A DNA stretch of 64,000 nucleotides from Tetradesmus obliquus. Taxonomy: Eukaryota; Chlorophyta; Chlorophyceae; Sphaeropleales; Scenedesmaceae. The number at the start of each line of letters is the position of its first letter. Position 1 is the first letter of the stretch. Both the position numbers and the translations under genes were made by a program. The notes beneath the pieces are model-generated. The model ran no database searches, was not told where the DNA came from, and saw only the letters and a list, made by a program, of their open reading frames with translations. The stretch is from NCBI GenBank assembly GCA_030272155.1, contig CP126191.1, forward strand, positions 9,074,501 through 9,138,500, written 5' to 3'. Positions 12,001-22,183 of the stretch are shown here, one piece after another.

Positions 12001-15000
12001 GACGCAGCTCTGTAAGCACCGGCACAGCAGCCTTGTGAGTGGCAGCAGCACACAATCACTGACTGTCTGCCGGCTTCTGGCTGTTGCTGCTGCTGCTGTT
12101 GTGCCCATGATGTGTATGCTGCAGGATGATGTGCTGCTGGCCTACCAGATCGCTTTTGACCTGGTGGACAATGAGCTGCAGTCCTTCATCATCAAGGTGG
12201 GAGCAGCGGAATGATTGCATCAAGATGCGAAAGATGCACGCAAGGAGCAGGAAGGCTGCAGCCATGCCTTCAACGTGGTACCGACTGCATGGAGATCTGC
12301 TGTTTTGTGCATAATGGCAACGCGTAGCGTCCTGGAAGTGAGCTACGCAGCATCCTGCTCCTTGTCGCACCGGTATGCCCCTTTTCGACACACATATGTC
12401 GTGCGCTGCCTGTTCCTCGCAGGTCCAGGAGCAGCTGCCCAAGCTGCCAGAGCCGCCAGCAGCAGAGCCAGCAGCAGCAGCAGCGCCAGCGGCAGCAGCC
12501 GACGGCGCCGCTGACGCTGCCGACGCAATGGACACAGACGCCGCTGCACCTGCGGCGGCGGCAGCAGACGCCAACGGCGGCCCCGCACCAGCAGCAGCAG
12601 CAGCAGCAGCAGTGCCTGAGATGGCTCCTGAGATGGTAGAAAAGCTGAGCAAGCTGCGGGACATCCTGAACGGCAAGACGCCCATTGGGCTCAACCTGGA
12701 GTTCCTGTACCACAACAACAAGGCTGACCTGCAGGTGCGCAGAACAAACAGCAGGTGCTATGCTGCCTCGCGCTGCTGCTGTGTTATGTAGGACTGTGGT
12801 TGGTTGGCGTTTGGGCCTTGTTGCCTGTTTTCTGTACTGCAACAAGGCTGACCTGCAGGTGCGCCGCGCCTGTGCTGCTGCCTTGCACTGCTGCTTGCTC
12901 CTATGCGCAATCCTATTTCAGTCAGCATGGTTTGTCTTGCTGCCTGTTCCTGTACCACAACAAGGCTGACCTGCAGGTGCGCCGCGCCTGTGATGCTTCC
13001 TCGCAGTGCTGCCTCGATCTGCTGTCTTCTGTAGGGATCTGATTGGTGGCACGCTCGCATCCCTGATTCTCTCCTTCCCTGCCTTGCTCACTCCCGCGCC
13101 TGGCCTCCTGCCGCAGATCCTGAAGAACATCAAGGGCGCAATACCAATCTGTCAAGCTGCTTATTAGCTCGCTCTCTTATTCCTCTATCAAGCTGCTTTA
13201 TAAGCTCGCTCTCTTACTCATCTGTCCTGCTACTCCTCGAACTGCTGCCTTTCACCCTGCCGCAGATCCTGAAGAACATCAAGGGCGCAATACCATTTGT
13301 CAAGCTGCTTGTAAGCTCGCTCTCTGTTTCCTCTGTCCTGCTACTCCCTGAACTGCTGCCTTTCACCCTGCCGCAGATCCTGAAGAACATCAAGGGCGCA
13401 ATACCATCTGTCAACCTTCTTATCAAGCTCTCTCTCTCTCTGTTTCCTCTGTCCTGCTGCTCCCTGAACTGCTGCCTTTCACCCTGCCGCAGATCCTGAA
13501 GAACATCAAGGGCGCAATACCATGTGTCAACCCTCTTATCAAGCTCTCTCTCTCTCTCTCTGTTTCTTCTGTCCTGCTGCTCCCTGAACTGCTGCCTTTC
13601 ACCCTGCCGCAGATCCTGAAGAACATCAAGGGCGCTGTCGACGCGCGGGTCAGCGTCGCGCACAGCGCCACCATCCTGGCGAATGCGCTCATGCACACGG
13701 GCACCTCCATCGACACTTTCCTGCGCGAGAATTTGGAGTGGCTGAGCCGCGCCACCAACTGGGCCAAGTTCAGCGCCACTGCAGGCCTGGGCGTCATCCA
13801 CAGGGGGCAGCTGCAGCAGGGTGAGTAGGGGCAGGCTGCTGGTGGCTGCACGGCGGCTGCTAAACATACGCAAATGTGGTGTTTACCGGCTGCCGGGGTG
13901 TGCTGTGTGGTGGTTGCCTGCTGTCCTTCTTGCATAAATGTCTTTCAGCGGCGCGTTTGGGCTGCTGCGGCCCTGCCACCAACTGGGCTGAGTTCAGCGC
14001 CACTGCAGGCCTGGGGCTCAGCCACAGGGGGGCAGCTGCAGCAGGGCGAGTTGTGTCTGTGACAAAATGAGTTGGCGTTGCTGTTGCGAGGCGGCTCTGG
14101 CCAGGCGGCAGCGCAAGTGTGTGTTGGCCAGCTGCTGATTGGTGCCCGCTGTTCAGGAGTCGCCTGCTGTCCTTTGTGCCTGCCTTGTAACACTCACCCA
14201 CATCTGTGCTGCTGCCACACCATGTAACACTCTGCACTAACAACAGGCAAGGCGCTGATGGGGCCCTTCCTGCCCGACGATGGCCACCCCGGCGGTACCT
14301 TGTCACACCAACCGTGCGTTCTTGTGCTATGCTGCCTGATGCCGCTGCACCATGCATCATGCATCACACACTCGCACACATAACACACTTGCCTGATGTT
14401 GGCGCACCACGCCACACACCGCACAACCAACAGGCAAGGCGCTCATGGCGCCGTACCTGCCGCGTGACGGCCACACCGGCAGCTTATGTTGCTTGCTGCG
14501 CTTCGCCCACCTGGGCATTGTGCATCTGCACGAACAAATGAGCCGGGCTGTTCAGCATGCCCGCGAACCCCACACAAATCATGCATCCCTCTCTTCTGCT
14601 GCCTCGTGTTGCTTACACATCGCACAACCAACAGGCAAGGCGCTCATGGCGCCGAACCTGCCGCTTTGACACAGGCAAAAGAGGTGTTGTGCGGCAGCTG
14701 TGGTGTGTTGAGGCCAGGCTGCAGCGCAGCTGTGTGTTGCGGGCTGCTGGTTGTGTATGCTCTTGAGGCGTCGTCTGCTGTCGTTGCTGCGTGCCGTGCC
14801 CCACTCACACACACCTGTGCTGCTGCCGCATCACGCCGCACACCGCACAACCAACAGGCAAGGCGCTCATGGCGCCGTGTTTGCCGCTTGACGGCCACAC
14901 CAGCTCCCCCTACAGCGAGGGCGGCGCGCTGTTATGCGCTGGGCCTCATCACTGCCATGGCGCCCTACACACGAAACCGTTTTTCTTAGCCTGTCTGTTG

Positions 15001-18000
15001 TCGAATCACATCACCAACACAGCCTGTCTGCTTGCCCTGCCATGCTGCTGCTGCTGCTGTTGCCGCTCCACACACACCACGCCACACACCGCACAACCAA
15101 CAGGCAAGGCGCTGATGGCGCCGTACCTCCCCCGTGACGGCCACACCGGCAGCCCCTACAGCGAGGGCGGCGCGCTGTACGCGCTGGGCCTCATCACAGC
15201 CAACCACGGCGCAGGCACCCAGCCCTTCCTCACAGAGAGCCTGCGCGCCAGCGGCAACCCCATCATCCAGCACGGCGCGTGCCTGGGCCTGGGTGAGTGT
15301 GTAGCTTTTGGGTTGCTGGTTTGCTGGTTTGCTGGTAGAGCACTGTTCACGTAGATTGTGTTTACAGCCTGCGCGCCAACGGCAACCCCATCGTACAGCA
15401 CGGTGCGTGGGCCTGGATGAGTGTGCAGCTTTTTGGTTCTGCTGGAGCAGCATTTTTCATTTCAAGTAGATGTGTTTGAGCTGGGACATGGCAGCGGCAG
15501 CCCCATATCCAGCACGGCGCGTGCCTGGGCCTGCCTGAGTGCAGGAGGTCGCTTGTGCTGAGATGGGACAGCACTTTTGATGTAGCTGCAGCTGCATCGC
15601 TTGTGCTGAGATGGGACAACCCTTCGATGCAGCTGCAGCTGCAGCATGCAATGTCAGGCCCTGCCAACAGCTTGTCGTTTGTTGTCCAGCGGTCGCTGCG
15701 TGGTATCCCTCGGCTGTCTTGTGCCGCTCCCTCACTGTGCCGCTGCCTGTTGCCCTGCTGTGTCTTGCTGCGCGCCATTGCATCCCGCTGCTTCAGGCCT
15801 TGCCGCGCTGGGCACCAATGACGAGGAGGTCTTTGAGGACCTCAAGAACGTGCTGTACACGGACGATGCAGTGGCAGGCGAGGCCGCCGGCATCGCCATG
15901 GGCCTGCTGTGCTGCGGCAGCGGCAGCGACAAGGCGCAAGAGATGCTGGCTTATGCGCACGACACGCAGCACGAGAAGATCATCCGGGGGCTGGCCATGG
16001 GCTTGGCCCTCATCAGCTACGGGATTGAGGAGGCAGCAGATACACTGGTGGAACAGATGGCGCGAGAGCAGGACCCGATCCTGCGCTACGGGGCCATGTA
16101 CGTGATCGGGCTCGCGTACCGCGGCACCGGCAATAATGCGGCGGTGCAGAAGCTGCTGCACTACGCGGTCAGCGATGTTGCGGACGACGTGCGGCGCGCG
16201 GCGGTGCTGTGCCTCGGGTTTGTGCTGATGGGTGCGCCGGAGCAGTGCCCCAAGATTGTGGCGCTGCTGGCTGAGAGCTTCAACCCGCACGTGCGCTACG
16301 GTGCAGCCATGGCTGTGGGGCTGGCTTGCGCAGGTGGGCATTAGGAGAGCGGCTGGTGGCAGTGGCAGTGGCAGTGGCAGCCGGCGCATTTATTGTTTAA
16401 TGCTTTGACAGCGATCGTTGTGTAGAGCGGTTGGTTGATTTTCCCGTCGCCAGCTTCACCTTCGTGGTGGTTGCTCCCTCGCCTTCACCTGAGCATCGCC
16501 TTCACCTGAGAATGTGTGCTTGCCAAGCATGCTGCAACCAAAGGCACACCTGTATGTTGTCTCATGTCCCCGTGTTGTCTCATGTCCCCGTGCTGTGTCA
16601 CAGGCATGTGATTATCATTGGTGCGGCGCCGTCCATAACTGATGGCACACACGTGTTTGCTGTGTCGTGTACGCCCACGTGCTGCAGGCACGGGCCTGCG
16701 CGAGGCTGTGTCGCTGCTTGAGCAAGTATATCCTGCCACGTCTTGCAGCACACAAACATAAACCCGCATGCTTTGTCACTGTTGTGCCCTGCAGGCACGG
16801 GCCTGCACGAGGCTGTGCTGCTGAGCATTCATGTCTTGCCACGTCTTGCAGCCACACATGCTCACACCTGCATTCTTTGTCACTTTTGTGCTGCTGCTGC
16901 TGCTGCTGCTGCAGGCACGGGCCTGCGCGAGGCTGTGTCGCTGCTGGAGGCCATGCTGGGCGACGGCACCGACTTTGTGCGGCAGGGCGCGTGCATCGCG
17001 CTGGCGCTGGTGCTGGCGCAGCAGCCAGAGGCGGTGGTGGAGCCCTTCAGGAAGCGGGTGCGTGGGCTGCACAACGCCACATCCGCAGCAGGGATGTGTT
17101 TTGTCGTTTATCAGGTCTGTCATTTATCAGGGGTGGTGCGCTTGTGACTGCCTGTGCATGATGGTGGAGCCCTTCAGGAAGCGGGTGCGTGTGCTGCAGC
17201 AGGGACCAGCAGGGATGTGTGTTAGTCGGTGTTGTTTAGGGGTGGTGTGCTTGTGGCTGCTGCCTGTGAATGTGTGCATGCTGGTGGAGCGCTTCAGAAA
17301 GTGGATACGTGTGCTGCACGATGCCACATGCTGCCCGCCGCAGCTGGCCAAGTTCATCACAGACAAGCATATACTTGTTCATGGCTGCACCTGTTTTTTC
17401 CCGACAAAACATCCTGCAGCATGTGTGATGTAGCGTGATGCCTGCTTATGTGGTTTGATTAACTATTCCACCTCCCCGTGTTGCTGTGCTTCATTGCAGC
17501 TGACCAAGTTCATCACGGACAAGCACGAGGAGGTCATGTCTCACGCTGTGCCATAAAACAACACTCTTGTTCGGTTGTGATCTCTTTCTCTGCTGCAGCT
17601 GACCAAGTCCATCACGGACAAGCACGAGGAGGTCATGGCGCGCATGGGCTCCATCATGGCGGCAGGCATCCTGGACGCGGGCGGCCGCAACGCCAGCGTG
17701 GCGCTGCGCAGCGGCAGCGGCTACTTCAGGCGCACCAGCGTGGTGGGCCTGGCGGTGTTCACGGGCTACTGGTACTGGTACCCGCTCAGGTGTGTTTTGA
17801 ATATTGTTATTTTCCGGAAATGCAGCGCGTGCAATGGGTTTTTTTTACGCACCAGCGTGGTGCGGCTCGCAGTGTTCACAGGCTACTGGTACGGGTACCC
17901 GCTCAGGTGGGTTTTGACTATGGTTTAGCTTGTAAAACACACAGCGTGAATCGTGTTGTTTGACACAACGCTGTGGCGGGCTCGTGGTGTTCACGGGCTA

Positions 18001-20194
18001 CTGGTACTGGTACCCGCTCACGTGGGTTAGTTTCACTTGGATTTGGTTTGTTGAGGAATCTGGGCTGCCTGCATGCGTGGAGCCGCTGCTTGTTGTTGAC
18101 AGAGGACGTTCAATCAAGTGCATGCAAGCAGGCTAGTGGTACCACCTCGTCAGGTACTCGTGCACAGGCGTTGTGTGCAATGACCTGTGGCACGTGACTG
18201 CGCCGTGTTGTGATGTGTAGCGCGTACAAGCTGGGACTGGGTAGACGCCTGTGCACTCAGTCGGCCTGCGCTGTTGCCTCTGCCACGCATAGCAAACGCG
18301 TAGCTTGTGCCCTGCTGCACTGCTTGCCGTGTGCATCCCCCGCGCTGCTGGCACACCTCACCCTTGACGGCCTCACTGCTGCCGCTGCTGCTTTTGCTGC
18401 TGCTGCTGTTGCTGCTGCTGCCGCTGCTGCTGCCGCTGCTGCTGCTGCTGCTACCGCTGCTGCTGCTGCAGCTACTTCCTGAGCCTGAGCCTGGCGCCCA
18501 CCGCAGTCATTGGCCTGGACAGCCAGCTGCGCGCGCCCAAGCTGGAGCTGGTGTGCAATGCGCGGCCTAGCCTGTTTGCGTACCCGCCGCCTGTCACCAC
18601 GGAGACCAGCAAGGAGGTGCGCAGCTGTGCTGGCATTAGGCGCTGTCATATGTTGTGCTGACTGTTCAAAGCGAAGGTCATTGTGTGTTTGCGTGCCCGC
18701 CTCAGTGTTGTCGGTGCTTTTGTCACCTTTGAACTGCTGTTGCCGCTGCCACTGCTGCTGCCGCTGCCACTGCTGCTGCTGCTGCTGCTGCTGCAGGTGG
18801 CCAAGGTGGAGAAGGCGGTGCTGTCCACTACTGCCAAGGCGCGCGAGCGGCAGAAGAAGAAGGACGCGGAGAAGCAGAAGGAGGAGGCAGCGGGCAAGGC
18901 AGCAGGTGCGCTGGGGCGCTGTTGGATGGGAGCATGTCGATACTATGGTGGCACATGCTTTAGTACCATTTATCGGTGGTGCGCACACCATGCAGAGAGC
19001 ATATTGATATGCATAGGAGCAGCACTTGCAGCGCGCCACCTTGTACACTGCAGGACTCGGGGAGTTCGTGTGCGGTGTGTGTCTGCATCGTTGCAGGCAA
19101 TTGTGGCATTGCCGCTGTCCCTGCTGCCGTGCTGAATCACACGTGTGTGCGATGCGCGCTGCTGCGCTGCTGCAGGCATGGACGTGGATGAGCCAGCCAA
19201 GCCACCAGCAGCAGCAGCAGACGCCACAGCAGCAGCAGCAACAGCGGCCGGCGACAGCAGCAGCGGCCCCAAGGAGGGCGATGCTGCTGCTGCTGCTGGT
19301 GGTGCTGCTGGTGACGACAAGGCTGCTGATGCTGCTGGCAAGGAGAAGGAGAAGGAGCCTGCCAGCTTCACAGTGACTGCGCCGTGCAGGGTGGTGCCGC
19401 ACCAAGTGAAGCACATGGCGCTGCCTGCAGGTGGGTTCATTATCATGCTGGCTGGCTTTTGATGTGCATTGGAAGGACAGCTGTTGGTGTGACTTGACCC
19501 GCACTGTGTTGACTCCAGCGCCATAGACATTTAGCTATTGATGTGTTCAGCCGCTGTGCGCTGGTGTTGAGGGTGACAGCGGGTGCGCATTGGCTCACCT
19601 TCCGCACCTTCATACATGTTTCTGACCAGTTCAATGCATCCCCTGGCTCTCTTGCTGCTGCTGCTGCTTCTGCTGCTTCTGCTGCTGCTGCTGCTGCTGC
19701 CGCTGCTCATTTCTCGCAGGCTCTCGCTGGGTGCCCGTCAAGCGCGGCGCGCCGCTCTCCGGCATCCTCGTGCTGCGCGACCTCACCCCGGGCGAGCCAG
19801 TGGAGTACGCCAGCAGCGGCACCACAGGCGGGCCCGCGGCACCGGGCGCTGCTGCTGCTGCTGCAGGCGCAGGCGCAGCAGGCCAGCAGCCGCAGCAGCA
19901 GGAGCCGGAGGCAGCGCCGCCGGCGCCCTTTGGTGAGTGCGGTGTGGCGCGGTGCTATCAATAAACGGTGCTATCAATAAAGACTAAGCGGTGCTATCAA
20001 TAAAGACTAAGCCTGTTGATGTTTGGAAGTGATGGGCGCTTGGGTACTTTGAACCTGGGCAGTACGCCGTTTGTGCAGCACAGTGTCAGCACAACGTCAG
20101 CACATTGACGTCAGGCGTGCAGTTTGTGTGTACACTGCACACTGCTTCACTGGCTTCCTTTTTGTCTGTGTGCCGTGCAGAGTTTGCCCCCTGA
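9029..20194 (+). CDS. RPN2: 26S proteasome regulatory subunit RPN2 (PSMD1), 17 exons
   Basis: Exons: 9029-9244, 9348-9453, 9957-10065, 10872-11040, 11756-11893, 12125-12196, 12423-12734, 13613-13820, 15104-15292, 15797-16333, 16915-17057, 17599-17789, 18472-18616, 18797-18905, 19176-19430, 19720-19932 and 20181-20194. They total 3126 bases, 1041 aa; plant and animal orthologues are about 950-1000 aa. RPN2 is the large scaffold of the 19S base and carries the proteasome/cyclosome repeats that hold RPN13 and contact the ATPase ring. Recognisable blocks are the N-terminal helical region ([16 protein letters not shown]), the PC repeats of exons 8-12 ([71 protein letters not shown]), the Lys/Glu-rich acidic stretch of exons 14-15, and the C-terminal PFEFAP. 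Poly-Ala/Gln insertions in exons 7, 15 and 16 explain the extra length. Eleven arrays of exon-edge copies fill its introns. Confidence 0.97.
10998..11475 (+). repeat. exon-edge echo, RPN2 exon 4 donor (5 copies)
   Basis: The end of exon 4 (CAGCGGCTGGTGGTGAACAA to GGCAGCAG|GT, edge 11040) recurs with edges at 11134, 11248, 11362 and 11468. Spacing is 94, 114, 114 and 106. All copies keep GGCAGCAG|GT; coding bases are progressively altered. Confidence 0.95.
11580..11790 (+). repeat. exon-edge echo, RPN2 exon 5 acceptor (2 copies)
   Basis: The acceptor plus first 35 coding bases of exon 5 (edge 11756) are preceded by a copy with edge 11602, spacing 154. The copy still reads [10 protein letters not shown]. 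Confidence 0.93.
12700..12995 (+). repeat. exon-edge echo, RPN2 exon 7 donor (3 copies)
   Basis: AACAAGGCTGACCTGCAG|GTGCGC (edge 12734) recurs at edges 12858 and 12976, spacing 124 and 118. The copies extend into CCGCGCCTGTG of the intron. Confidence 0.95.
13100..13645 (+). repeat. exon-edge echo, RPN2 exon 8 acceptor (5 copies)
   Basis: CTGCCGCAG|ATCCTGAAGAAC plus following bases occurs with edges at 13117, 13266, 13377, 13493 and the used 13613. Spacing is 149, 111, 116 and 120. Four upstream copies are followed by GCAATACCA instead of the coding GCTGTCGAC, then pyrimidine-rich TCTCTC runs. Confidence 0.95.
13745..14050 (+). repeat. exon-edge echo, RPN2 exon 8 donor (2 copies)
   Basis: About 70 coding bases ending at the donor (edge 13820) recur at 13967-14045. 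The copied donor has changed from GTGAGT to GCGAGT. Confidence 0.92.
14240..15160 (+). repeat. exon-edge echo, RPN2 exon 9 acceptor (5 copies)
   Basis: ACAACCAACAG|GCAAGGCGCT and ~45 coding bases occur with edges at 14247, 14434, 14635, 14858 and the used 15104. Spacing rises steadily: 187, 201, 223, 246. The copy at 14858 even extends to the next ~70 coding bases. Confidence 0.95.
15241..15545 (+). repeat. exon-edge echo, RPN2 exon 9 donor (3 copies)
   Basis: The end of exon 9 (edge 15292) recurs at about 15368-15420 and 15491-15540. The donor is eroded in both copies. Confidence 0.9.
16675..16960 (+). repeat. exon-edge echo, RPN2 exon 11 acceptor (3 copies)
   Basis: TGCAG|GCACGGGCCTGC with following GAGGCTGTG occurs at edges 16688, 16795 and the used 16915, spacing 107 and 120. 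Confidence 0.95.
17030..17320 (+). repeat. exon-edge echo, RPN2 exon 11 donor (3 copies)
   Basis: GTGGAGCCCTTCAGGAAGCGG|GTGCGT (edge 17057) recurs at edges 17184 and 17304, spacing 127 and 120. The last copy has lost the GT (GTGGATACGT). Confidence 0.94.
17335..17645 (+). repeat. exon-edge echo, RPN2 exon 12 acceptor (3 copies)
   Basis: GCAG|CTGACCAAG and ~30 coding bases occur at edges 17344, 17500 and the used 17599. Both upstream copies read KFITDK where the used exon reads KSITDK. Confidence 0.94.
17720..18025 (+). repeat. exon-edge echo, RPN2 exon 12 donor (3 copies)
   Basis: The last ~60 coding bases (ending GGTACCCGCTCAG|GTG, edge 17789) recur at edges 17906 and 18020, spacing 117 and 114. 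The last copy has CTCA|CGTGGG. Confidence 0.94.
18377..18470 (+). repeat. CTG/CCGCTG tract ahead of RPN2 exon 13
   Basis: An imperfect CTG array in sense orientation runs directly into the acceptor CTGCTGCAG|CTAC at 18471. Confidence 0.85.
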
Positions 20195-21014
20195 GGGGCC
20201 CGAGCGGATATGAGGGGCAGCGGTGTATCCAGGAGGGCAGCAAAGCCAGCAATTTTGCTGCTGAAGCTGACAGCTACCAGCAGCTGCGACAAGGGAAGCG
20301 TGCTGGTGCTGCTGCTGTACGCTGGAATGGCTGGAGCTGGGAAGGATGTTCGCAAGCAGAATGTAAACCCTAGTTAGGCTTGCCTTGCAGACCATATTGA
20401 TGAGGCACTGGCCAGCAGGCACAAATGACCGGTTTGGCTGTTGCGGCTTTGCCTGGTGTGCATGCACGTTGTATCCTTTTTATACTGGTGTGCTGGTGTG
20501 TCGGACGCTGCACAAAGTGTATTTCCATGCGTTGCGGGCAGCACGTGTCACTTGTCATATGTGAAGGGTAATGGGGAGCAACTGCCTGCACTGACAAGTG
20601 CAGCATCGCGCTGCCGGCCTCGCAGCATGATGCCAATGGTTTGGTAGCTCGCGCTTTTTAGCAGCCTGCACTGAGAGGTTGCTGACATGCCACCAACGAA
20701 CACGTCGATATCACACTGAGCACCTTACATCATCGTAAGCAGCTTCAGCCGCCTACTGTCTGCAACGCAGCCACCGCCAAATGACCTCTGGCCAGATCTA
20801 AGGACATGTACGTACATGTACATGGACAGTATACTGTCCAACTCGAGCTGAGCTCGCCAGAGTTTCTGGCCAAGCCTACGCAGCATGCTATCGGTGCAGC
20901 TTACGTCCTCTGCTTATGAAGAGAAATAAACTCCATTACTGCAGCGATGCGCGCAGACCACTTTGCTCGCCAGCTTACAAGCAAGTTGCAATTTCTTTGT
21001 CGACAGCAGCCTCG
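20195..21014. other. convergent 3' intergenic region RPN2 / FAS1
   Basis: The region holds the two 3' UTRs, with TGTAA at 20362 and TTACA at 20975-20979 for the minus-strand gene. Two short repeats of CGGTGCTATCAATAAA lie just upstream at 19951-20006, inside the last RPN2 intron. A palindromic TGTACGTACATGTACATG lies near 20808. No gene is seen. Confidence 0.5.
20362..20366 (+). terminator. polyadenylation motif TGTAA for RPN2
   Basis: TGTAA, the chlorophyte poly(A) signal, lies 168 bases after the RPN2 stop codon. Confidence 0.65.
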
Positions 21015-22149
21015 TCACCACTTCTCCTCCTGCTCCTTATTCATCCTGTGCACCTTGGCGCGGATGTCTGTCTCAGCCTTGTTCATGGGCAGGATCACGC
21101 GCTCAATGTCACTCCAGGCAGACAGCCGCCGGCCAGACCGCAAGCCTGCGGCTGCGCTGCTGCTGCTGCTGACGCCAGCCTTTGGCGCTGCTGCCGCAGC
21201 TGCTGGTCCTGCAGGCTTGCTGTTGCGTGCTGCTGCTGCTGCTGGTGGTGTAGGTGTGGGTGTTGCGGCGGTGCCGGGGAGAGGTTTGCTAGATGCTGCT
21301 CCTGCCTGTGGCGGCGGCTGCAGCACTGACGTGATGCCATGGGCAATGGCCTGCATGCAAACACAAGTAATAAGTAAAGCAGCAGAGGCAGCCAGCACTC
21401 ACTACAGCACTCACTACATACAGCAGCAAAGTAAGCCAGCACTAAGCAAGCAGGCTGGCTTGGACGACGACGCGTTATAAGGCTCAGTGCACTTGCCCAG
21501 CTGTGCATTATAGCAAGCTGCAAGACATGGGCGTACGGCACCCAACACAGCTCTGACAGAGTGGCTGCAGCCGCTTCACTATTAGTGCAGAGTCAAAAGC
21601 ACGCAGTCTGTTGCAATGCGCAGCCATGCCATGCTCGGCCCCTGCTGCAACACACAACACTGCAGTATGGGCTAGCATTATTCAGCCCATGGCCGTCTAC
21701 AGGTGCACCACAAAACCTAAATGAATGACACTTGCATAGTGAGGCTGTGCGTGCAGCTGCAAGCAGGCATTGGAGTAGCGGCTCGCTGGGCTAGTGTCTG
21801 AGGCAGGTTTCAGTTCTGAGATGTACTGTAGTGTAGTGTATTGCATTGCATCTCGGGCATCATCCGCACCTGTCCGACGTATATGTCTGTGACCACCACA
21901 GGCACCTTCTGGCGGCCAGCATCCGCCAGCACAAATGCCTCCTGCGTGCCGTTGCCGGCTCTGCACGGGCACAGCACCCACAAGCATACAGCAGATGAGA
22001 ATCAGCTCCCTGAACCTGCCGTCCACAATGCATGATTCCAGTTTCTGCCAAACATGCAGTGATCGCAAATCCTGCAGTCTGCAAAAGTTTTGCCGGTGGA
22101 TGGCGCACGACGATGCAGCTTGAACATCATCATGAAGTCAAGTGCGGCG

Positions 22150-22183
<34 letters not shown>

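Noticed and set aside
11001-18025. Tandem duplicated or mutually exclusive exons in RPN2
   Set aside because: Copies carry only one splice edge, so nearly all lack either a donor or an acceptor and cannot be complete exons. The possible exception at 13266 is reported separately.
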